Below are positions 44,220-64,000 of a DNA stretch of 64,000 nucleotides, piece by piece (position 1 is the first letter of the stretch; the number at the start of each line of letters is the position of its first letter). Under the pieces are notes generated by a model. It ran no database searches, had not been told where the DNA came from, and saw nothing but the letters and a program-made list of their open reading frames with translations. A program made the translations under genes and the position numbers. The DNA is from Phytohabitans sp036906915 (GTDB lineage Bacteria; Actinomycetota; Actinomycetes; Mycobacteriales; Micromonosporaceae): positions 48,419 to 112,418 of the forward strand of contig NZ_JBAKHX010000015.1 of assembly GCF_036906915.1 (NCBI RefSeq). The letters run 5' to 3'.

Positions 44220-44753
44220 TCAGCGCCGCCCGCGGCACAGCGAGACGCCCGACTCCAGCTCGGTGCTGTTCTCCGATGGCCGGCTGACCAGCCGGAACCA
44301 GCGCTCACCGGTCTTGCCCTTGTATTTCCCGCTGACGCCGGTAGCGGGCAGCGTGGTCACCTCGCCGGCCACCGCCGGCCCGAGCTTGTAGTGCCCGGCC
44401 CACACGACCTTGCCGCCGGGCAGCTTGTCGGTGGCCATCACCCACTGCCACAGCTCGCCGGTGACCGGGTGGGCGTACACGCCGATCGTGCCGTCGGACG
44501 TGCCAATGAGGTGACCGCGCGCGTTGAACAACTCGTTGTGCGCCTTGACGAGGTCACCCGCACCGGGGCCCGGTTCGCCTCCATCGTGGATGGTCAGCTG
44601 CGTCACCTCGTGGAGGCCCTCCAGTGTGACGCAGCCGCGGCCCTGCTGGCTGCCGTGTGCCGCGGCGGTGCCCGGCACGGCGGCAAGCCCCAGCACGCAG
44701 GCGGCCACCGCCACGGGGTACCCGACGGCCCGGCTGATCCGGCCAGCGCGCAT
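44220..44753 (-). CDS. secreted AbyU-like (allene-oxide-cyclase barrel) protein 2
   Basis: 177 aa from ATG 44753, with a GAGGGGGAA ribosome site. The signal peptide (MRAGRISRAVGYPVAVAACV...) ends near AAA-H. The mature part is similar to protein 1 throughout (LTIHDGGEPGPGAGDLVKAHNEL; LSITDGGEPGEGAGDVVDFHTEL in protein 1). It is closer to AbyU, as I remember that sequence, in NELFNARGHLIGTSDG and PATGVSGKYKGKTGERWFRL. It too has Cys41 and Cys173 bracketing the barrel and ends in ESGVSLCRGRR. It is a candidate cyclase of the tetronate pathway, although the export signal is puzzling. It is divergent from the tetronate cassette and shares its promoter region. Confidence 0.78.
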   Translation of the reverse strand: MRAGRISRAVGYPVAVAACVLGLAAVPGTAAAHGSQQGRGCVTLEGLHEVTQLTIHDGGEPGPGAGDLVKAHNELFNARGHLIGTSDGTIGVYAHPVTGELWQWVMATDKLPGGKVVWAGHYKLGPAVAGEVTTLPATGVSGKYKGKTGERWFRLVSRPSENSTELESGVSLCRGRR

Positions 44754-44821
44754 GATAATTCCCCCTCTCGTTGCGGATATGTGGTTGTCGGACAAATGCT
44801 GCGCCCGTCCGCTTGCGCACC

Positions 44822-44828
44822 CCTAAAG
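44822..44828 (-). promoter_or_regulatory. single CTTTAGG heptamer upstream of AbyU-like 2
   Basis: One CTTTAGG on the minus strand lies 69 bases before the second AbyU-like gene. No good partner is found at an 11-bp distance on either side. It may be a half-site of the SARP-type operators found nearby, or chance. Confidence 0.25.
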
Positions 44829-44885
44829 CGGACCTTGCTGGTCCGCTCGCCGGCGCGCCCACGCGGCCGCCGCCCACAAGGCGGG

Positions 44886-44918
44886 CCTTAGGCCCGCTTT
44901 AGGCCCGCGACCCAGGAT
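44886..44918 (+). promoter_or_regulatory. CTTAG/CTTTAG direct repeats, 11-bp period (site B)
   Basis: CCTTAGG (44886-44892) and CTTTAGG (44897-44903) lie 11 bp apart inside GCCTTAGGCCC GCTTTAGGCCC. A CAGGAT at 44913-44918, nine bases downstream, fits a -10. The first repeat is also the centre of a palindrome (GCGGGCCTTAGGCCCGC, 44881-44897). This is the likely promoter of the tetronate cassette that begins at 44964. Confidence 0.6.
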
Positions 44919-44963
44919 GGGGTACGGCGCGCGCCGGACCCGGAGAGAGGACTGCCATCCACA

Positions 44964-46007
44964 ATGGACGCCCGTGGTGACACCCACGTCCTGGCCGTCG
45001 GCACCGAGTTGCCCGGCCCACCCCTCGACAACGCCCGGCTGGCTCGCCGGCTCGGCATGGACCAGATGTGGCAGCAGTGGATCGACGCCTTCATCGGCAC
45101 CCGCACCCGGCACCTCGCCGTCGACCTCGACACCGGCGAGCGCCTCCACAGCCTCACCGACCTCGCCGAGGCGGCCGGCCGGCGGGCGCTCACCGCGGCC
45201 GGCGTGGCACCCCGCGACGTCGAGCTGGTCGTGATGGGCACCGCCTCACCCGACCTGCTGATGCCCGCAACCGTCAACCTCGTCGCCGACCGGCTCGGCA
45301 TCGACGGCGTGCCCACCTACCAGCTCCAGTCCGGCTGCGCCGGCGCGATCCAGGCGCTCGACGTGGCCCGGCAGCTGATGCTGGCCAGCGGCCACCGCAC
45401 CGCCCTGGTGATCGGCGGCGACTCGTGCGCCAAGCACCTCGACGTCCACCTCGACGCCAGCAAGCTGCCGCCGGCCCAGCTGGTCAACATCGTGCTGTTC
45501 GGCGACGGCGCGGGCGCCGCCGTCCTCACACTCGATCCGGTACCGGGCAGCGTCGCCCTGCGACGGGTGCTGAACCGGCTCACCGGCCTCGGCCGCCCGC
45601 CCGGCCAGTCCATCGAATGGTTCGGAGCCGGCGAGCTGCGCGACGCGCCCGCCGACCGGCTGCCCGCCAGCGAGGACTACAAGGCCATCGAGGAGTCGGT
45701 GCCGCTGATGTCCGCCGAGATCCTCAAGGAGCTGCTCGACGACCTCGGCTGGCGCCGCGACGACCTGCACTACCTGCTGCCGCCGCAGCTGTCCGGCCGG
45801 ATGACCAGCCAGATCGTCAAGCATCTCGACCTGCCGGACGCCCGCGAGGTGTCCTGTGTGGCCGACACCGGCAACAACGGCAACGCCCTGCCGTTCCTCC
45901 AGTTGGAGCGGCTGCTGCCGCGGATGGCGAGCGGCGAGCGGGCGATCGGCATCTCGGTCGAGTCCAGCAAGTGGATCAAGGCTGGCTTCGCCCTGGAGAA
46001 GCTGTGA
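44964..46007 (+). CDS. FabH-like ketosynthase III of tetronate formation (AbyA1-like)
   Basis: 347 aa thiolase-fold protein with active-site Cys125 in QLQSGCAGAIQAL and a C-terminal GNNGNA carrying the conserved Asn (about 304). In tetronate pathways this enzyme joins the finished polyketide with glyceryl-ACP, forming C-C and C-O bonds of the tetronate ring. The usual HQAN block is replaced by PPQLS (residues 273-277), so the catalytic His position is Pro. It is the first gene of a coupled cassette; its stop overlaps the next start (GTGA). ATG 44964 is used, with GGAGAGAGGA further upstream. Confidence 0.9.
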   Translation: MDARGDTHVLAVGTELPGPPLDNARLARRLGMDQMWQQWIDAFIGTRTRHLAVDLDTGERLHSLTDLAEAAGRRALTAAGVAPRDVELVVMGTASPDLLMPATVNLVADRLGIDGVPTYQLQSGCAGAIQALDVARQLMLASGHRTALVIGGDSCAKHLDVHLDASKLPPAQLVNIVLFGDGAGAAVLTLDPVPGSVALRRVLNRLTGLGRPPGQSIEWFGAGELRDAPADRLPASEDYKAIEESVPLMSAEILKELLDDLGWRRDDLHYLLPPQLSGRMTSQIVKHLDLPDAREVSCVADTGNNGNALPFLQLERLLPRMASGERAIGISVESSKWIKAGFALEKL

Positions 46008-47872
46008 ACGCGCCAGGCGTGCTCGCCCTGTTGCGGTCCGGGCAGCTCGCGGACCGGTTCCCCGAGCTGCCGGCGCTGCTCGCCGAGCTGCCCGACGCCG
46101 ACCTCGGCCGCGCCGGGCAGCTACTCGCGCGGCTCGATCCCGACGAGGTACGCCGCGCACACCCGACTGTGCCCGCGCTCAACGTGGCGGTCACCGGGCA
46201 CGGCACGCTGTCGGCGCTGGTGCCGCCGCTGACAGCCGAGCTGGCCCGGCACGGCCTGCTGGTGCGGCCGGCGGTGTCCGACTTCGACAGTTACGTGTTC
46301 GACCTCGCCGACCCGGGCAGCGCGCTCTACGCCGCCGCGCCCGACCTGGTGCTCTGCGTGCTCGACGCCACCGTGGTCTTCGACGACGTACCGGTGCCGT
46401 GGCGCCCCGACGACGTCGCCGCCGCGGCGGCCGCCCGGGTCTCCACCGTCGAGCAGCTCGCCGGCCGGTTCGCCGCCACCGGCCGGGGCACACTGGTGCT
46501 CAACACGATTCCCCTGCCGTCCCGGTACCCGGCGCAACTGGTCGACCACCGCTCCCGCGCCCAGCTCGGCGCGGTCTGGCGAGAGGCGAACGCCCGGCTG
46601 CTCCGCCTCGCCGAGCAGCACCCGGCGGTCGTCGTTCTCGACCTCGACCCGCTGCTCGCCGAGGGCATCCCGGTCACCGACGACCGGCTCGACGTGTACG
46701 CCAAGGCGCACCTGTCGCCGCAGTTGCTCGCCCGGTACGCCCGCGAGGTCGGCCACCTGGCCCGGCACGTGACCGGCCGCACCAAGAAGTGCCTGGTGCT
46801 CGACCTGGACAACACCGTCTGGGGCGGGATCCTCGGCGACGACGGCGTCGAGGGCATCGAGGTCGCCGACTCGTACCGGGGTGAGGCGTTCCGGGCGTTC
46901 CAGAAGGTGGCCAAGCAGATCGGCTCGCAGGGCGTGCTGCTGGCGGCCGTCAGCAAGAACAACCCGGAGCCGGTGCAGGAGGCGCTGGAGGCGCACCCGC
47001 GGATGACGCTGCGCGGCGAGGACTTCGTCCGGGTCGTCGCCAACTGGCGACCCAAACACGACAACCTCGTCGAGCTGGCCAAGACCCTCAACCTGGGCCT
47101 CGACAGCTTCGTCTTCGTCGACGACAGCCCGTTCGAGTGCGGGCTGGTGCGCCGCGAGCTGCCCCAGGTCGCCGTCGTACAGGTCGATGAGGAGCCGGCC
47201 CTGCACGTGACGAAGCTGCTGCGCGACGGCTGGTTCGACACCCGTGAACTGACCGCCGAAGACCGCGCCCGCACCGTGATGTACCGCCAGGAAATGGAGC
47301 GCGCGGACTTCCTCGGCACCTTCGACTCGCTCGACGACTACCTGCGCGAGCTCGGGGTCAAGGTCCGGCTCGGCCCGGTCACCCCGCCGGAGGCCGCCCG
47401 GGTCGCCCAGATCACGCTGCGCACCAACCAGTTCAACCTCACCACCACCCGGGTGCCGCTGCCCGACCTGCACGAGCTGGCCGCCGACCCGAGCCGGCTG
47501 GTACTGGCCATCGAGGCGGCCGACCGGTTCGGCGACAACGGCATCGTCGGCGCCGTCTTCACCCGGCGCGACGCGGACGGCGTACACGTCGACAACTTCC
47601 TGCTCAGCTGCCGGGTGTTCTCCCGTGGCATCGAGCGCGCGTGTCTCGCGGCGCTGCTGCGGCACGCCCAGGGCAGCGGCGCACCGGCCGTGTTCGGGTA
47701 CTACCGGGCCAGCGCGAAGAACGCGATGGTGCGCGACTTCTACCTCCGCCACGGGTTTCAGCCGGCCGACGACCGGGACGGGGCGCTGGTGTTCCGCCAC
47801 GACCTGGCCACGGTCGAGCCGGGCCCGGACCACCTCCACCTGACCGAGAGCTTCGAGAGGGCCGCTTCGTGA
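46004..47872 (+). CDS. FkbH-like glyceryl-ACP synthase (AbyA2-like)
   Basis: 622 aa. A less conserved N-terminal ~250 residues precede the HAD phosphatase-type domain (CLVLDLDNTVWGG, nucleophile Asp267). FVFVDDSPFE and a C-terminal acyltransferase-like region (IVGAVFTRR, FLLSCRVFSRGIE, FYLRHGF) follow. FkbH proteins take 1,3-bisphosphoglycerate, remove a phosphate and load the glyceryl unit on a stand-alone ACP. It starts at GTG 46004, overlapping the ketosynthase stop, and ends overlapping the ACP start, so its stoichiometry should be tied to both. Confidence 0.95.
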   Translation: MNAPGVLALLRSGQLADRFPELPALLAELPDADLGRAGQLLARLDPDEVRRAHPTVPALNVAVTGHGTLSALVPPLTAELARHGLLVRPAVSDFDSYVFDLADPGSALYAAAPDLVLCVLDATVVFDDVPVPWRPDDVAAAAAARVSTVEQLAGRFAATGRGTLVLNTIPLPSRYPAQLVDHRSRAQLGAVWREANARLLRLAEQHPAVVVLDLDPLLAEGIPVTDDRLDVYAKAHLSPQLLARYAREVGHLARHVTGRTKKCLVLDLDNTVWGGILGDDGVEGIEVADSYRGEAFRAFQKVAKQIGSQGVLLAAVSKNNPEPVQEALEAHPRMTLRGEDFVRVVANWRPKHDNLVELAKTLNLGLDSFVFVDDSPFECGLVRRELPQVAVVQVDEEPALHVTKLLRDGWFDTRELTAEDRARTVMYRQEMERADFLGTFDSLDDYLRELGVKVRLGPVTPPEAARVAQITLRTNQFNLTTTRVPLPDLHELAADPSRLVLAIEAADRFGDNGIVGAVFTRRDADGVHVDNFLLSCRVFSRGIERACLAALLRHAQGSGAPAVFGYYRASAKNAMVRDFYLRHGFQPADDRDGALVFRHDLATVEPGPDHLHLTESFERAAS

Positions 47873-48096
47873 ACAGCATCGACGACCTGGTGACGCTCGT
47901 CCGCGACGAGCTGGGCCTGCCGCTCACCACGGCCGACGCCGACCGCAAACTGTCCGACCTTTCGGGCTGGGACTCGGTGCACCTGCTGTGGCTGCTGACC
48001 GCGCTGGAGCGCAGCACCGGGCGGCGCATCTCCATGCCGGACGTGCTGGAGGCCGGCACGCTCGCCGACATCCACGCGCTGGCGACCAGGGTATGA
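47869..48096 (+). CDS. stand-alone acyl carrier protein for the glyceryl unit (AbyA3-like)
   Basis: 75 aa. The phosphopantetheine attachment serine is Ser36 in LSGWDSVHLLWLL, and the rest is the usual four-helix carrier fold. It should carry the glyceryl group made by the FkbH-like enzyme. GTG 47869 overlaps the previous stop by four bases, and its own TGA overlaps the next ATG. Confidence 0.94.
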   Translation: MNSIDDLVTLVRDELGLPLTTADADRKLSDLSGWDSVHLLWLLTALERSTGRRISMPDVLEAGTLADIHALATRV

Positions 48097-48887
48097 GCGC
48101 GCCGGTCGCCCGGGAACGCCGGCACACCCTGCACTTCCTCGCGGAGGTGCGGGCGTTCGCACCGGTTTTCATCGACACCGAGGTCGACATGGGTGCGGTC
48201 CGGGCGCACCGGGCGGCCGCCACGGCAGAGGGCCGGCGGTACTCGGTCGTCACGTACGTGCTGCACGAGGCTGCCCGCGTGCTCGCCGCGCACCCGGACG
48301 CCAACGCGGCGATCCGGGGTCGGCTGTGGCCACGCGTCGCCCGGTACCCGACGGTCACCGGCAAGCTCGCGCTCGACAAGACCGTCGGCGGACGGCGCGT
48401 CGTGCTCGCCGCGCTGCTGCCCGACCTCGACCGCGCAAGCCTCGACGACATACAGCGCCGGGTCGAGCGGTACCGCGACGGCGACCCCGCCACCATGGCC
48501 GAGTTCGCGGGCGCACGGCTGCTGCACCGGCTGCCCGGACCCGTGGGACGGCTGGCGTTCCGCGCGGCGATCCGGCCGCTGCGCCGCCGCGCCACGACCG
48601 TCGGCACGTTCGCGGTCAGCTCGCTGGGGCACCGCGCGGTCGACGGGTTCCACTCGGTGGGCGGCACCACGGTGACCCTCGGCATAGGACGGATCGCCGA
48701 CCGGCCGGTCGTGCGCGACGGTGCGCTCGCGGTCGCACCGGTGATGCGGCTGAGCCTCGCGTTCGACCACCGGGTCATCGACGGTGCCGAGGCCGCCGAC
48801 GTGCTCACCGACATCAAGGACCGGTTGGAGGGGTTCGCGGCACCAGCCGCACACCCGCTGCCGGCGACCACGGGAGCGGGGATCTGA
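48093..48887 (+). CDS. 2-oxoacid dehydrogenase-type acyltransferase (AbyA4-like)
   Basis: 264 aa. It is the catalytic domain of E2 acyltransferases without lipoyl or peripheral-subunit domains. The catalytic block is SLAFDHRVIDGAEAADVL (His226, Asp230), with VGTFAVSSLGHRAVDGFHSVGGTTVTLGIG before it. In spirotetronate pathways this protein acetylates the primary hydroxyl of the tetronate so that it can be eliminated later. It is coupled to its neighbours (ATGA at the start; TGATG at the end). Confidence 0.93.
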   Translation: MSAPVARERRHTLHFLAEVRAFAPVFIDTEVDMGAVRAHRAAATAEGRRYSVVTYVLHEAARVLAAHPDANAAIRGRLWPRVARYPTVTGKLALDKTVGGRRVVLAALLPDLDRASLDDIQRRVERYRDGDPATMAEFAGARLLHRLPGPVGRLAFRAAIRPLRRRATTVGTFAVSSLGHRAVDGFHSVGGTTVTLGIGRIADRPVVRDGALAVAPVMRLSLAFDHRVIDGAEAADVLTDIKDRLEGFAAPAAHPLPATTGAGI

Positions 48888-49960
48888 TGCACGACATCGA
48901 CGAGCTGCGGCAGTTCGCCGAGGCGCACGCCACGGTGCAGGGCATCCCACCGGCCCGGTACCGCGAGATCGTGGACCCGATCCGCACCGACGAGGACGGC
49001 GGGGCGGGTTCCTGGGTCGGCGAGTGGTCGGCCGCGGCCGTGGCGCTGGAGCGCGACGGCAAGCTGCTAGAAGCGTGCGCCCACTACAACCTGGCCCGCT
49101 TCCCGTACCCGGACGGCGTCGAGCGGCAGCGCGCGATGGCCGCCTGCGCCGACGCGTTCGACCGCTGGCGGCGCGAGCACACCGACTTCCGGCGCCTCGA
49201 CGTCGAGCTGGCCGACGGCGCCGTGCGGTGCTGGGTCAGCGGCGGCACCGAGCGGCGCCGGCCGCTGCTGCTCGTCATGGGCGGCATCGTCAGCGTCAAG
49301 GAGCAGTGGGCCGCCGTGCTCGCGCAGGCCCGCAAGCTCGGCACCACGGCCGTCGTCGCCGAGATGCCCGGCGTCGGCGAGAACACCCTGCCATACCACG
49401 CCGACAGCCACCGGATGCTCTCCGGCATCCTCGACGCGGCCGGCGGGCTCGCCGACACCGACCGGGCGTACGCGGTCGCGATGAGCTTCAGCGGCCACCT
49501 CGCGCTGCGCTGCGCCACCGAAGACCCACGCATCAAGGGCGTCGTCACGATCGGCGCGCCGGTCCGCGAGTTCTTCGCCGACGCCGCCTGGCAGCGTCAG
49601 GTGCCCCGGCTCACCATGAACACGCTCGCGCACCTGGCCGGTGTCGAGCCGGCGAAGGTCGGCGACCACATGCGCGACTGGGGGCTCACCGACGCGCAGC
49701 TGTCCGGGTTGGACATTCCGGTGCACTACCTGGCCAGTACCCGCGACGAGATCATCCCGCCGGGCGAGACCGCGCTGCTGCGCCAGCGCGTGCGCGGTCT
49801 GCGGCTGGTGGAGAACGACGACGTGCACGGCTCCCCCGCGCACATGGCGCAGACCCGGCTCTGGACCGCGCGTTCGGTGCTCCAGATGCGCGGCGGGTAC
49901 CCGGTGCAGCGGGCGGTGCTGGGCTTGATGGGGCGCCTCGCGCGCCGCCGGTCACCGTGA
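48887..49960 (+). CDS. alpha/beta hydrolase catalysing acetate elimination (AbyA5-like)
   Basis: 357 aa. A helical N-terminal ~100 residues precede an alpha/beta hydrolase core. The nucleophile is Ser200 in VAMSFSGHLAL, the acid region is VHYLASTRDEIIPPGE and the His is in DDVHGSPAHM. By homology and position it removes acetate from the acetylated tetronate, leaving an exocyclic methylene, the dienophile for the later cycloaddition. It starts at ATG 48887 and overlaps the next gene by four bases. Confidence 0.92.
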   Translation: MHDIDELRQFAEAHATVQGIPPARYREIVDPIRTDEDGGAGSWVGEWSAAAVALERDGKLLEACAHYNLARFPYPDGVERQRAMAACADAFDRWRREHTDFRRLDVELADGAVRCWVSGGTERRRPLLLVMGGIVSVKEQWAAVLAQARKLGTTAVVAEMPGVGENTLPYHADSHRMLSGILDAAGGLADTDRAYAVAMSFSGHLALRCATEDPRIKGVVTIGAPVREFFADAAWQRQVPRLTMNTLAHLAGVEPAKVGDHMRDWGLTDAQLSGLDIPVHYLASTRDEIIPPGETALLRQRVRGLRLVENDDVHGSPAHMAQTRLWTARSVLQMRGGYPVQRAVLGLMGRLARRRSP

Positions 49961-50718
49961 CGCCGTACCTGCCCTGGGCGCCCGAGCCCGGGGACGGGCT
50001 GCGGCTGTTCTGCTTCCACCACGCCGGCGGGGCGGCGTCCGCGTACGCCGGCTGGCGCGACGCGCTCGGACCGGGCGTCTCCGTGCTGCCCGTGCAGCTG
50101 CCGGGCCGGGAGGCGCGGGTGCGCGAACCCCGGTTCACCGACATCGAACCGCTGGTGCGGGACCTCGACACGCACCTCGACCGGTACCTGCGCCCGCCCT
50201 ACGCCGTGTACGGCCACAGCATGGGCGCCCTCGTCGCGTACGCGCTGACCCGTGCCCGGGTCGCGCGCGGCCGCCCGGCACCGCGCTGCCTGGCTGTGGG
50301 TGGGTATCCGGCGCCGCACCTGCCGACCGCGCTCGCGGGCGCGGTGGACCTGCCCGACGCCGACCTCGCCGGCCTGCTCGCGGAGCTGGGCGGCATGTCC
50401 CCCGCGCTGCGCGACCACCCCGCGTGGCTCACGGCGGCCGTCGCGCTGGCCCGCGACGACCTGCGCGCCTGCCTCAGCTACCGGTACCCCGGCGGCGACC
50501 CGCTGCCGGTGCCGATCCACGTGTTCACCGGTGCCGCCGACCCGATCGTCCGCGTGGCCGACGCCGCGGCGTGGGACGGCCACACGACCGCCGCCTGCCG
50601 GCAGCACACCGTGCCAGGCGGGCACCTGTTCCACCGTCAGGCACCCCCGTTCCTGCTCAACCGCCTCGCCGAACTACTCACCCCCAGTGCGACGTCCGTC
50701 GCTTTAGGACGGGCTTAG
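49957..50718 (+). CDS. type II thioesterase (second copy in the locus)
   Basis: 253 aa TEII. It has RLFCFHHAGGAASAYAGW, nucleophile VYGHSMGALVAYALTRA, IHVFTGAADPIVR and the His in VPGGHLFHR. Likely role: editing of stalled acyl chains on the PKS. The GTG at 49957 overlaps the hydrolase stop, so this is the sixth gene of the tetronate operon. It differs enough from the TEII at 39728 to be an old paralogue. Confidence 0.93.
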   Translation: MTPYLPWAPEPGDGLRLFCFHHAGGAASAYAGWRDALGPGVSVLPVQLPGREARVREPRFTDIEPLVRDLDTHLDRYLRPPYAVYGHSMGALVAYALTRARVARGRPAPRCLAVGGYPAPHLPTALAGAVDLPDADLAGLLAELGGMSPALRDHPAWLTAAVALARDDLRACLSYRYPGGDPLPVPIHVFTGAADPIVRVADAAAWDGHTTAACRQHTVPGGHLFHRQAPPFLLNRLAELLTPSATSVALGRA

Positions 50719-50741
50719 GCACGACCAAGTCGGTCGTTAGC
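50702..50741 (+). promoter_or_regulatory. CTTTAG-type repeats in 11- and 22-bp register (site C)
   Basis: CTTTAGG (50702-50708), GCTTAGG (50713-50719) and CGTTAGC (50735-50741) lie at 11 and 22 bp spacings, all in one helical phase. The first overlaps the last codons of the thioesterase gene. The PKS starts at 50813. No convincing -10 was seen. This is probably the SARP-type operator of the PKS gene. Confidence 0.55.
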
Positions 50742-50812
50742 CGGCCGGGCGACGCTGTTCGTGGCGGTGCCGTCGGTGGCGCCTACCCAGCGTTTAGGGA
50801 GACCTCCACGCG

Positions 50813-64000
<13,188 letters not shown>

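Noticed and set aside
50792..50798. GTTTAGG just before the PKS ribosome binding site as a fourth repeat of site C
   Set aside because: Its distance from the other repeats is not a multiple of 11 bp, and it overlaps the GGGAG ribosome binding site.

Overview
This is a very GC-rich actinomycete chromosome segment. Its SARP/STAND regulators, modular type I PKS, secreted glycoside hydrolases and GC-rich third codon positions fit a filamentous actinomycete. Micromonosporaceae is my best guess, but that is an inference from style, not proof. No rRNA, tRNA or CRISPR array was recognised.

Layout. (1) 1-13 kb: large STAND-type NTPase regulators. Two are BTAD/NB-ARC/TPR (AfsR/SARP-like) proteins and one is an AAA ATPase. 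They sit among a frameshifted membrane-protein gene, small hypotheticals and a decayed fragment. A long nested inverted-repeat element lies at 13.04-13.35 kb. (2) 13.3-15.8 kb: a nucleoside deaminase and the Hsp90 homologue HtpG. (3) 15.8-29.6 kb: mostly secreted carbohydrate-active enzymes (GH5 with ricin-type lectin, GH6, SGNH esterase, polysaccharide deacetylase, GH13 amylase with a pullulanase-associated domain). These are mixed with a methyltransferase, a two-component system and a ferric-reductase-like membrane flavoprotein. (4) 29.7-40.5 kb: precursor supply and regulation for a polyketide. It holds both methylmalonyl-CoA mutase subunits, the MeaB chaperone, a DUF5988-like small protein, a LAL-type LuxR activator, an acyl-CoA carboxylase beta subunit and a type II thioesterase. 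(5) 41-44.8 kb: two secreted proteins of the AbyU-like (allene-oxide-cyclase-barrel) type, a secreted PQQ-type beta-propeller protein and an SDR. (6) 44.96-50.7 kb: a translationally coupled tetronate cassette in the AbyA1-A5 order (FabH-like KS, FkbH glyceryl transferase, ACP, E2-type acetyltransferase, alpha/beta hydrolase), followed by a second type II thioesterase. (7) 50.8 kb to the window end: a giant PKS gene, still open at 64000. It encodes KSQ-AT-ACP, then KS-AT-DH-KR-ACP twice, then a third KS.

How the genes work together. All three AT domains carry the methylmalonyl signature, matching the mutase and carboxylase genes upstream. The KSQ loading module should make a propionyl starter, and two reducing/dehydrating modules would build a terminal dimethyl diene. 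The A1-A5 cassette would release the chain as a tetronate and install an exocyclic methylene. An AbyU-like barrel could then join diene and methylene by [4+2] cycloaddition. The window therefore looks like the left part of a spirotetronate-type cluster. Its most unusual features are two AbyU-like paralogues that both carry export signals and a conserved N-/C-terminal cysteine pair, one of them overlapping a secreted PQQ-propeller gene. CTTTAG-type direct repeats with an 11-bp period lie upstream of three transcription units and look like SARP operators.
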